Shown here: piece by piece, positions 1-5,623 of the stretch
Layout: each line of letters opens with the position of its first letter
How positions within the stretch are numbered: position 1 is the stretch's first letter
NCBI GenBank assembly: GCA_000980735.1
Contig: LBFQ01000049.1
Span: 24,736-30,447, forward strand
Length of the DNA stretch: 5,712 bases
Reading direction: 5' to 3'
From: Candidatus Caldipriscus sp. T1.2
GTDB taxonomy: Bacteria; Hydrothermota; Hydrothermia; LBFQ01
Program-made: the position numbers and the translations under genes
The notes under the pieces: generated by a model
Told to the model about the DNA's origin: nothing
The model's database searches: none
Seen by the model: the letters and a program-made list of their open reading frames with translations, nothing else

Positions 1-196
1 GAGCTTTACTTCCCTTACGGGGAAGCCATCCAAAAGCCTCCTCAAATCCTCAATATCGTAAAGACAGATTGGGACATCTATTTTAAATTTTTCCATAACC
101 TCCCTTTGATGGCAAGCAGAACCTTTTCTCAACGGGAAAATCCCTGTGTTCATAATCCTTACCTATTGGGGAATTGATTCCGGAAAGGGAAAGGAA
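1..196 (-). pseudogene. Frameshifted C-terminal continuation of the class I methyltransferase, cut by the window edge
   Basis: Read leftward, two further frames carry the rest of the methyltransferase. From about 196 to 105 one frame reads LSLSGINSPIGKDYEHRD, then FPVEKRFCLPS, with no stop until 85-83. From about 105 to 1 the third frame reads REVMEKFKIDVPICLYD, then IEDLRRLLDGF and VREVKL to the edge. Joined, these give a plausible C-terminal half: strand 5, a charged loop, then the YxxEDLxxLLxGFxVxEVK ending typical of methyltransferases. Two shifts are needed, near 191-200 and about 100-127, and both have the sense of one surplus base. The third frame also has its own ATG at 153 and another at 96, so a naive gene finder would call a separate short protein, which I think is wrong. 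Sequencing error near a contig end is the likeliest cause; real decay is the alternative. Confidence 0.6.
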
Positions 197-575
197 TAAC
201 CTTCCCCCCTCTTTCCATCCTCCTTATTACCCTCGCCAAAACCCTCCTTGATTCCTCAAACCTCAGATAGTGTAAAACCCTCTCCGCAACGAATATGGAG
301 ATCTTCTCGGGTAAATCGGAAGTTTTTATATACCTTATATCGGTCTTTTCGTGGAAAATTTTCAATTTCAAGGCTTTTGCCAAATTTAAGAGCTCAACAT
401 CCCCCAAATCGTATATATAAACCCTATAACCCAAAAGTGCAAGGATTAAGGATAGCCTACCTGAACCCGCCCCAAACTCCACGGAAAATTTAGAACCCTT
501 CCAATCCAAAGCAAACTTTAAAACCTCCCTATCAAGGTACCCGAGCCTCTTTGATGAAACGTCTATCCCGTACAT
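159..575 (-). CDS. Class I SAM-dependent methyltransferase, N-terminal part (gene continues after a frameshift)
   Basis: This 138-residue frame carries the N-terminal Rossmann half of a class I methyltransferase. The substrate is unknown. Seen: motif I VEFGAGSGRL at residues 32-41 (GxGxG at 35-39), the acidic residue ending strand 2 in YIYDL (D56), a strand-4 segment AERVLHYL at 97-104, and RGGKV at 122-126 before strand 5. Class I enzymes normally run past 200 residues, so the stop at 159-161 comes early. Just upstream of it the sense changes to an unlikely PFPFRNQFPNR, while the next frame continues with methyltransferase-like sequence. I read it as one gene cut by an apparent frameshift near 190-200. 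The ATG at 575 overlaps the end of the UbiE-like gene by 13 bases and follows GAGGA at very short spacing. The HYL region resembles a family of small bacterial methyltransferases that I recall but cannot name. Confidence 0.8.
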   Translation of the reverse strand: MYGIDVSSKRLGYLDREVLKFALDWKGSKFSVEFGAGSGRLSLILALLGYRVYIYDLGDVELLNLAKALKLKIFHEKTDIRYIKTSDLPEKISIFVAERVLHYLRFEESRRVLARVIRRMERGGKVIPFPFRNQFPNR

Positions 576-1198
576 TTCCTCGCATAAATCAGCCTAGTTA
601 TCCCAGGGAAGAAAACCTTTATCTTAACCGATCTAAAACCCGCCCTTTCAAGCATCCCCTTTAATTTTTTGTCATCCGGAAAGTTCAACATGCTCTTCAG
701 GAGGTAAGCGTAATCCGAGAACGATGAGAGGAAAAGGGGGGCGAGGAATACCATAAGGAGGGAATATAGGATCCCAGCCACATTCCACCTTTCAAGTTTC
801 ATCTCAAGTATTATTAGCCTTCCCCCATCCCTCAAAACCCTATAAAATTCCTCTATAGCCCTCTCCTTGTTGGGTATATTCCTCAACGTAAAGGCCACCG
901 TTAAAGTGTCAAAGCTTGAATCCTTTAAGGGTAGATCCTCTCCATCCCCCAAAACCAAAGGGCAAACCCTCTTTGCCCTCCTAAGCATACCCAAGGAAAT
1001 GTCTAAGCCCACCGAGGGTCCGCGCCTGTATATAGAGGGAATTATAGCGGTTGCGGTTCCAACATCAAGGAGTTTCCCCCTTGAAAGCCTTATAAGTTCC
1101 CTCCTCCAAATTAGGTTCTGTCCAAAGGAAAAAACCACATTCCTGAATTCATACAGGAGCATATTTGAAAACATCTCCGCTATACCCTTCTTTTCCAT
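563..1198 (-). CDS. UbiE/MenG-like quinone C-methyltransferase
   Basis: This 211-residue protein is probably a SAM-dependent methyltransferase of the UbiE/MenG family, which in bacteria methylates demethylmenaquinone or a related polyprenyl quinol precursor at the membrane. Seen in order: FxxMLLYEFRNVVFSFGQNLIWR at 10-32, equivalent to the family's MF..ia..YD..N...S.G...WR; motif I LLDVGTATA at 43-51; GLDIS at 64-68 with ribose-binding D66; GDGEDLP at 84-90; the hallmark FTLRNIP at 103-109; RVLRDGGRLIILEM; and a C-terminal LLKSMLNFPD...AGF...FFPGITRLIYARK. Oddities: motif I has alanines where two of the usual glycines stand, and the protein is somewhat shorter than typical UbiE/MenG. The start ATG overlaps the upstream membrane-protein gene by 19 bases, has no clear Shine-Dalgarno, and suits translational coupling. 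The family is confident, the quinone substrate is not. Confidence 0.82.
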   Translation of the reverse strand: MEKKGIAEMFSNMLLYEFRNVVFSFGQNLIWRRELIRLSRGKLLDVGTATAIIPSIYRRGPSVGLDISLGMLRRAKRVCPLVLGDGEDLPLKDSSFDTLTVAFTLRNIPNKERAIEEFYRVLRDGGRLIILEMKLERWNVAGILYSLLMVFLAPLFLSSFSDYAYLLKSMLNFPDDKKLKGMLERAGFRSVKIKVFFPGITRLIYARKCTG

Positions 1199-2115
1199 AT
1201 GAAGAACAAGCCGGGTAAGGAAGCCAAAATATTCGCGAAGTAGTAAAGTAGGGATATTGAGATTGCGCCCTCAACTCCCACGTAAGGGCCCATAAGGTAA
1301 ACGAAACCCCCCTCCCTCACACCAAGTCCTCCCAAGCTTATAGGGAGCATAGTTATGAGATTTACGAGAGAGGTATAAACTACGGTTTTGAGGAATTTTA
1401 TGTCAAGGGAGAATTTTAACAAGTTTAAAGCCAGAGCCAAGAAGTACGCGCTCAAACCCAAGAAAATCTGGATCATGAGGGATAGAAAAAATCCCACGAT
1501 CAGGGTTTTCGGATTTTCCCTGTAATGATCAAATGCCAGGAGGAACCTTGAAAGTTTTTCACCTAAATTGAAAACCTTTATCTTCCTTAAGACCCTTATA
1601 CATAGTTTCCTCAACCTCCTACTCAATATGATCACCGAAAAGAATAAGGATAAAGCGAAACCTAGCAGGATAAACGCGCCTATATGCCTCATCGTTTTAC
1701 TTCCAAGAATTAACGCAGCCAAAGCCAAGCTTAGGAGGGCGAGGAAACCCACCATCCTATCTATAAAAACCGAGGCGAAGCTTTGTGATTTGGAGCCGGA
1801 TTTAACACCAACGTAGAGCCCCCTGATAAGATCCACACCGGCCCCTGCGGGTAAGAACATCCCGTAAAAGATGGCACCGAGAGTGACAAAAATGGCACCT
1901 AAGGGGGTAATGGTCTTAGGCTGTAGAAATATGTACCATCTCAAGCCAGAAAGGGAGAGGCCTAAAAAAACGAAAAAGACCGCGAGGAAGGCGGGGAAGG
2001 GGTTTATTGAGGATAGCAAGGTTATTACCTTTGATATGTCCGCCTTTGAAAGCACCCAATATAGCGCAAGGACGGTTATGATAAGTCTTACGGATATATC
2101 AAGGAATTTACGCAA
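1180..2115 (-). CDS. Flippase-like integral membrane protein (LPG synthase TM domain / UPF0104, COG0392 type)
   Basis: This 311-residue polytopic inner-membrane protein has about eight hydrophobic segments (roughly 7-23, 41-64, 70-92, 117-140, 143-165, 203-230, 245-262 and 275-307). It has the family's usual size. Family marks are FLPAGAGVDLIR at 87-98 (Pro, Gly, Asp and Arg positions), the FIDRMVG segment at 117-123, and LPISLGGLGVREGG at 257-270. This family includes the membrane domain of MprF, YbhN and haloarchaeal AglD. Members are thought to move or handle lipids or polyprenyl-linked intermediates, but most are uncharacterised, so no substrate is assigned. There is no catalytic lysyl-transfer domain, so it is not a full MprF. 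The only plausible start is the TTG at 2115, inside the last codons of the spermidine-synthase gene (8-base overlap). It overlaps the UbiE-like gene downstream by 19 bases, so it sits inside one transcript with enzymes of polyamine and probable quinone metabolism. Confidence 0.85.
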   Translation of the reverse strand: MRKFLDISVRLIITVLALYWVLSKADISKVITLLSSINPFPAFLAVFFVFLGLSLSGLRWYIFLQPKTITPLGAIFVTLGAIFYGMFLPAGAGVDLIRGLYVGVKSGSKSQSFASVFIDRMVGFLALLSLALAALILGSKTMRHIGAFILLGFALSLFFSVIILSRRLRKLCIRVLRKIKVFNLGEKLSRFLLAFDHYRENPKTLIVGFFLSLMIQIFLGLSAYFLALALNLLKFSLDIKFLKTVVYTSLVNLITMLPISLGGLGVREGGFVYLMGPYVGVEGAISISLLYYFANILASLPGLFFIWKRRV

Positions 2116-2932
2116 TTTTACAAAAGGACTTCACAAATTCCTCAAAACCGAGGAGGGAATTTAGGACGGTTTCACTGACCAAAAACCTGTTCCCCTCCGG
2201 AAGCTCCCTCATTTTCCTTGGCTCCCCAAATCCTAAAAGGAAGAATACCCAGAAACCTCCAGGATAAGTGGGTGTAAAGGAGGAATAAATTTTCACAGTA
2301 GGAAAATATTTCTTGGCTATTGAGTAAGTTTCCGATATTTGCTCAAGGTAGAATATAGGATTTCCCACCTGCATACTTATAAAACCCCCATCCTTCAGAG
2401 AATTTCTTAGCCCCTCGAAGAATTCCACCTCAAATAGGGCCTTTGCGGGACCAACAGGGTCCGTAGAATCCACCAAAATCACATCGTATTTTTCTCCCTC
2501 CTTTACCACCTTAAGCCCATCCTCCACCCTTACGAATACCCTTTCGTCGGAGAAGGTTTCCTCCATATTAAGGAAGTCCTTTGCGAGCCTTATTACCTCC
2601 TCATCTATATCTGCCAAAAAAACCCTATTTATCGGGTACTTTAAAACCTCTCCCAAAACACCCCCATCCCCACCCCCTATTATCAGAACCTCGTTAATGC
2701 TTTCGGAAAAAACCATTGGGGGATGAGCAAGGGCTTCGTGATAAAAGAAGGAATCTTTATCCGTGGTCATAACGAGCCCATCCAAAACGAACACTTTTCC
2801 CCAAAACCCGTTTTCAAAAAGTAGAATATCCTGATACTCGCTCCTTGTGTGCCTTAAAACCTTATCTACCTCAAAAAAGATCCCCGAGAACTCGGTATGA
2901 TATTCCTTAAATGTCATTCTTGGCTTTCCCAT
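2108..2932 (-). CDS. speE: Spermidine synthase-like aminopropyltransferase
   Basis: This 274-residue enzyme should transfer aminopropyl from decarboxylated AdoMet to an amine, classically putrescine to spermidine, in the cytoplasm. Seen: N-terminal beta domain with EYQD (Q34), FVLDGLVMTTDKDSFFYHEALAHPPM at 48-73, the nucleotide loop GGGDGG at 86-91, DID at 108-110, EDGL at 137-140, catalytic DSTDPVGPA at 155-163 (D155 the expected general base), and PTYPGGFW at 221-228, the putrescine-site loop of classical SpeE. Oddities: the usual Arg in GG-x-x-REV is Gly94 (GGVLGEV), and the C-terminal tail lacks the usual YYn..iH..aF pattern, so substrate range may differ. I chose ATG 2932 because GGGGGTG precedes it by five bases. 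TTG 2956 lies upstream, and ATG 2917 overlaps the pdaD stop as ATGA and is a real alternative. It is a paralogue of the gene at 3374-4282. Confidence 0.88.
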   Translation of the reverse strand: MGKPRMTFKEYHTEFSGIFFEVDKVLRHTRSEYQDILLFENGFWGKVFVLDGLVMTTDKDSFFYHEALAHPPMVFSESINEVLIIGGGDGGVLGEVLKYPINRVFLADIDEEVIRLAKDFLNMEETFSDERVFVRVEDGLKVVKEGEKYDVILVDSTDPVGPAKALFEVEFFEGLRNSLKDGGFISMQVGNPIFYLEQISETYSIAKKYFPTVKIYSSFTPTYPGGFWVFFLLGFGEPRKMRELPEGNRFLVSETVLNSLLGFEEFVKSFCKIA

Positions 2933-3402
2933 ATAGCCACCCCCGAGAAAACGCAAACAAAACCCCCTTTGACCTCCGCGTCCGCACCCGTTGAGATCAC
3001 CTCCTTAACCTTTATCCCCCTATCCTCCATTGCCTTAAGGCATAGCTCCTCCGCCTTCCTTATTAGAATCTCTTTCTTTTCAAAGCCCTTCACCTCCATT
3101 ATCACTCCTATACTTTCCTCGTCTTCCGGTATGGCAACTGCCACCGCGCTTCCTATTATTTTCCCTTCTTCATTTGAGTGGATCTCGGAATAGGCTATTG
3201 GTAATAGGGAACCCTTGGGTAAAGTTATTTCCTTTGCGAGGGAAGAGTGGGCGGGCAATATACTGGAGACCTTAAGGAGGTTGTAATCCGCAAATCCCGC
3301 AGCCCTCAAAGCCCTATCAAATGCCAGCATATAATCCTCCGCGGATCCCACTCCACTTCCCAAAGTAAAAAATTTACGATTGCCAAATTTCCGGCCGTTC
3401 AT
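2914..3402 (-). CDS. pdaD: Pyruvoyl-dependent arginine decarboxylase
   Basis: This 162-residue proenzyme is expected to convert arginine to agmatine and CO2 in the cytoplasm, the first step of arginine-based polyamine synthesis. Seen: GSGVGSAEDYMLAFDRALRAAG at 15-36, then YNLLKVSSILP at 40-50, where self-cleavage between Ser46 and Ser47 would leave a pyruvoyl group on Ser47. Asn41 matches the substrate-site Asn of the Methanocaldococcus enzyme, and Glu103 in IMEVKG matches its catalytic Glu. KGSLLPIAYSEI and SAVAVAIPEDEESIG are also family-typical, and length matches the archaeal enzymes. ATG 3402 has a strong ribosome site (GGAGGGTGAT at 3417-3408). It lies within the last 29 bases of the upstream aminopropyltransferase gene, and its own end overlaps the next spe gene by 19 bases. 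It is distinct from the unrelated PLP-type decarboxylase SpeA. The family is common in archaea and found in some bacteria. The assignment is strong. Confidence 0.93.
   Translation of the reverse strand: MNGRKFGNRKFFTLGSGVGSAEDYMLAFDRALRAAGFADYNLLKVSSILPAHSSLAKEITLPKGSLLPIAYSEIHSNEEGKIIGSAVAVAIPEDEESIGVIMEVKGFEKKEILIRKAEELCLKAMEDRGIKVKEVISTGADAEVKGGFVCVFSGVAIWESQE
2933..2944 (-). promoter_or_regulatory. Ribosome binding site favouring speE start at 2932
   Basis: GGGGGTG at 2944-2938 on the minus strand sits five bases before ATG 2932, inside the last codons of pdaD. It favours this start over the ATG at 2917 that overlaps the pdaD stop (ATGA), where only a weaker GGGAAAG precedes. Confidence 0.5.
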
Positions 3403-4282
3403 CCCTTATCACCCTCCCGTTCCTTTCTATGTTTTCCTTAAGGTACTTTGGGAGTTTAAAGAGAGCCCCGTGTATTTGGGGCGTGTAAAATTTAAGCTCA
3501 TTCTCAAATTTTGAGATTTTGTTTTTAATTGCCTCCTCATCTACCTCCTCCGGATCATACTTTTTACTGGCAAAGGTAAACGCCCAATCCAACTGGAAGG
3601 AGGTAATATATGCGTGATATACCTTGACTATTGGGAAAACTTGCTTTAAGGTTGTATATACGTTTGCGACAAAGTTGGAGTAGTATATATCCGCGCTTGC
3701 GGATTGAACAACCAAGATACCATCCTCGCTCAACCTCCCGTATACCTTCTTGTAAAACTCCTCCGTAAATAGCATGACGGAAAGCCCACCCTCTATAGGT
3801 TCCGTAAGGTCGCTTATTATCACATCAAAAGTTTCCTTTGAATTTTCAATATAAGCCCTCGCGTCGGTAAATACGAGCTCCGCCCTCTCGTCGTAAAATG
3901 CTCCCCTGTGCCATTCGGGCATATACGCTTCGCAAAGTTTAACCAACTGCTCGTCTATATCCACCATAACCGCCCTTTCAACCGGATACCTCAAAACCTC
4001 CCTAAGGGTCGCACCTTCCCCTCCCCCCATTATCAAAACCTTTTTCGGATTAGGGTGGGTTACCATGGCGGGATGAACCAAGGCCTCGTGATAAACCGCC
4101 TCGTCTATTTGCGAGGACTGTATTTTCCCATCAAGGAAAAGGGTTTTTCCGAAGGCTTCAAGCTCAACAAGGCTAACTTCCTGAAATGGTGTTTTTCCGT
4201 GATATATGTGGTTCTTAACCCTGTAAAGGTAAAGAACGTTGTCCGTGTGTTTCTCTATTATCCAGCTTCCCTCTATGCGCAT
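3374..4282 (-). CDS. speE: Thermus-type aminopropyltransferase (probable agmatine/triamine aminopropyltransferase)
   Basis: This 302-residue cytoplasmic enzyme closely resembles, from memory, the Thermus thermophilus aminopropyltransferase that acts on agmatine and triamines. Shared stretches include GKTPFQ at 29-34, LDGKIQSSQIDEAVYHEALVHPAM at 50-73, GGGEGATLREVLRYP at 86-100, VDID at 107-110, MPEWHRGAF at 121-129, TDARAY at 139-144 and the catalytic DLTEP at 158-162. It has GGGEGA instead of GGGDGG, and YITSFQLDWAF replaces the PTYPxGxW loop, so the amine pocket is not that of classical putrescine-specific SpeE. The usual second Asp of DxxDP is Glu161. With pdaD directly behind it, agmatine to N1-aminopropylagmatine is the favoured reaction (inference). 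I chose ATG 4282 because the N-terminus then matches the Thermus length. TTG 4327 would add 15 unlike residues. Neither has a clear Shine-Dalgarno. It is the first gene of the leftward operon. Confidence 0.88.
   Translation of the reverse strand: MRIEGSWIIEKHTDNVLYLYRVKNHIYHGKTPFQEVSLVELEAFGKTLFLDGKIQSSQIDEAVYHEALVHPAMVTHPNPKKVLIMGGGEGATLREVLRYPVERAVMVDIDEQLVKLCEAYMPEWHRGAFYDERAELVFTDARAYIENSKETFDVIISDLTEPIEGGLSVMLFTEEFYKKVYGRLSEDGILVVQSASADIYYSNFVANVYTTLKQVFPIVKVYHAYITSFQLDWAFTFASKKYDPEEVDEEAIKNKISKFENELKFYTPQIHGALFKLPKYLKENIERNGRVIRDERPEIWQS
3403..3417 (-). promoter_or_regulatory. Ribosome binding site of pdaD
   Basis: On the minus strand GGAGGGTGAT followed by AAGGG directly precedes ATG 3402, which is the best Shine-Dalgarno match in the window. 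It lies entirely inside the coding sequence of the upstream aminopropyltransferase, and it decides the pdaD start. Confidence 0.7.
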
Positions 4283-4328
4283 AAGCGGGGATTGTAAGGG
4301 GGAAAGTCCGTCTTTAGAATTCCCCAAC
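4275..4328. promoter_or_regulatory. Divergent start region between the polyamine operon and ftsW
   Basis: This is the only strand switch in the window, so promoters for both directions should lie here or within the first codons of each gene. The left edge is the perfect palindrome ATGCGCAT at 4275-4282, which supplies the ATG of the leftward speE and an in-frame upstream ATG for ftsW. An AAGGGGGAA run at 4296-4304 looks like a rightward ribosome site but no usable in-frame start codon follows at proper spacing. I see no convincing -35/-10 pair on either strand. Confidence 0.35.
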
Positions 4329-5402
4329 TTGAGGGCAAGGGTTTATCTGACAATTTTAGCTTTCCTATGGCTTATCATCGCCGGTTTGCTCTTGCAATGG
4401 AGCGTTTTGATGTATAAATCCGTGGTTTATGGTATTTCTCCCTTCTCCTTTCTGGTAAACAATCTCCTGAGGCTTTTTTTGGGCGTTCTCGCTTTCTTTC
4501 TAGGTATTATGGCTTTTAACAGGAAATTGGAGAATTTTGCGGACTTTTTTCTCTGGGGATCCATCGCACTTTTGGTAATAACTTTAATTTACGGGGGAAC
4601 GTTCGGAGGGGCAGTAAGGTGGGTGAAAGTTTTCGGTTTCTCTTTTCAGCCTTCCGAATTTGTAAAGTACGCCTTGATAGTTTATATGGGTAAGGTGTTT
4701 GCCCTTGAGGGGAAGGGCAAGGTTTATCCTGTTTTTTGGAAGCTTTTCGGAATTTCAAGTGTTACCGCAGTTCTCATAGCCCTTCAGCCGAACATATCCA
4801 CCGCTATGGTTTGGCTATTTTCCGTTATGATAATTTTAATAACCTTTGGGGCTAAGTTATTGCAGGTTCTAACGGTTTTAACCTTCTCCGTCATTTTCTT
4901 AGTTTCCTCATATAGGTTTTTCCCGCACGTTAAGGAAAGGTTGGAAATATTCTTGGGGAAGAGGGAGGTGGGGCAGGTAATTCAGGCTAAGGTGGCGGTG
5001 ATATCGGGGGGAATTCTTGGAAAGGGTCCGGGAAATGGATTGCAGAAGCTTGGGTTCTTACCTTCCTCCGATAAGGATTTCGCTTACTCTTATACCTCGG
5101 AAGAATACGGTATTTTGGGTTTTCCCGCCGGTGGGCTTTGGATCATCCTTATGGTTTTTATAATCTCTTGGAATGGAGTTTGGGCATCCCAAAGGCTCTG
5201 GAATAAAGATAAATTCAAGTCCTTCGTGTGTTTTAGTTTCTCAATAATTTACTTCCTCTTCTCCTTAGCCCATATCCTAGTAAATTTGGGACTTTTACCC
5301 CCAACAGGCCTTCCCCTACCCTTCGTTAGCTACGGTGGTTCATCCTTTGTCGCCAGCTCCTTCGCCCTTGGTTATATTTTTAAAGGGATAATGGAAAGCT
5401 GA
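4329..5402 (+). CDS. ftsW: FtsW/RodA-family SEDS peptidoglycan glycosyltransferase, FtsW-like
   Basis: This 357-residue polytopic membrane protein should polymerise lipid II into glycan strands with a partner class B PBP, at the division septum if truly FtsW. Seen: first membrane helix from residue 5; GGAVRW at 93-98 and QPSEFVK at 107-113; QPNISTAM at 153-160; GGILGKGPGNGLQKLGFLP at 227-245; DKDF at 248-251, where Asp250 matches the catalytic Asp of SEDS enzymes; SEEYG at 257-261; and LGLLPPTGLPLPFVSYGGSS at 320-339. The GxGNxxQKLxxLP and LLPPTGLPLPFVSYGGSS forms favour FtsW over RodA. The start is uncertain. TTG 4329 gives the short cytoplasmic tail typical of the family; ATG 4275 is in frame and adds 18 residues but overlaps the divergent speE start; neither has a good ribosome site. 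It ends in a TGATG overlap with the MarC-like gene. The neighbourhood does not show the usual mur/fts cluster. Confidence 0.9.
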   Translation: MRARVYLTILAFLWLIIAGLLLQWSVLMYKSVVYGISPFSFLVNNLLRLFLGVLAFFLGIMAFNRKLENFADFFLWGSIALLVITLIYGGTFGGAVRWVKVFGFSFQPSEFVKYALIVYMGKVFALEGKGKVYPVFWKLFGISSVTAVLIALQPNISTAMVWLFSVMIILITFGAKLLQVLTVLTFSVIFLVSSYRFFPHVKERLEIFLGKREVGQVIQAKVAVISGGILGKGPGNGLQKLGFLPSSDKDFAYSYTSEEYGILGFPAGGLWIILMVFIISWNGVWASQRLWNKDKFKSFVCFSFSIIYFLFSLAHILVNLGLLPPTGLPLPFVSYGGSSFVASSFALGYIFKGIMES

Positions 5403-5623
5403 TGGAAGGCCTCATACAATCCTTTATAGTTTTCTTCGTAAGCATTGACCCCTTTGGGATTGTTCCCACCTTCCTAACTTTAACCAACGGCTTGAGCGGA
5501 AATTTAAGGAGGAAGGTCGCAATAATTTCTTCATTTTATGCTTTTTTTGTTGCGGTGTTTTTTATACTCTTGGGGAAATGGTTGTTCGCCTACTTCGGTA
5601 TAAGCCTTTCCCATTTCAAATAG
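5402..5623 (+). CDS. MarC-family (UPF0056) integral membrane protein, N-terminal part
   Basis: The first 73 residues match the start of MarC/UPF0056 inner-membrane proteins, a widespread family of unclear function that is no longer thought to cause multiple antibiotic resistance. Seen: a first hydrophobic segment (5-25) containing SIDPFGIVPTFLTLT at 14-28, equivalent to the family's DPlGn.PiFl.lt, then a basic loop NLRRK and a second hydrophobic segment (about 41-62). The frame stops at TAG 5621-5623 directly before sequence that continues the protein in another frame, so this is not the natural end; full members are about 200 residues. The ATG at 5402 shares its A with the ftsW stop (TGATG), indicating translational coupling in a two-gene rightward unit. 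Confidence 0.75.
   Translation: MEGLIQSFIVFFVSIDPFGIVPTFLTLTNGLSGNLRRKVAIISSFYAFFVAVFFILLGKWLFAYFGISLSHFK

Noticed and set aside
1..153. A separate small protein starting at ATG 153 on the minus strand
   Set aside because: Only the part after about position 105 looks protein-like, and it continues the methyltransferase; the first dozen or so residues compete with a much better neighbouring frame.
867..1202. Open frame on the plus strand
   Set aside because: Antisense to the well-supported UbiE-like gene and without family motifs. The same applies to plus-strand frames at 248-493, 1568-1816, 1871-2164, 2897-3193, 3247-3441 and 3908-4297, and to the minus-strand frame at 4516-4758 inside ftsW.
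4256..4261. TATTAT as a -10 box for ftsW
   Set aside because: No -35-like hexamer at 16-18 bases spacing (TTGTCC at 4239 is only 11 bases away), and it lies in the speE coding sequence.
4283..4327. Longer N-terminus for the Thermus-type enzyme from TTG 4327
   Set aside because: The extra 15 residues do not resemble the family, no ribosome site precedes the TTG, and ATG 4282 matches the known N-terminal length.
4785..4808. Asn instead of Asp in the QPDxGT-like motif of FtsW (QPNISTAM)
   Set aside because: As I recall, PN-x-ST variants occur in other FtsW proteins, and the actual catalytic Asp is in the later DKDF motif, which is intact.
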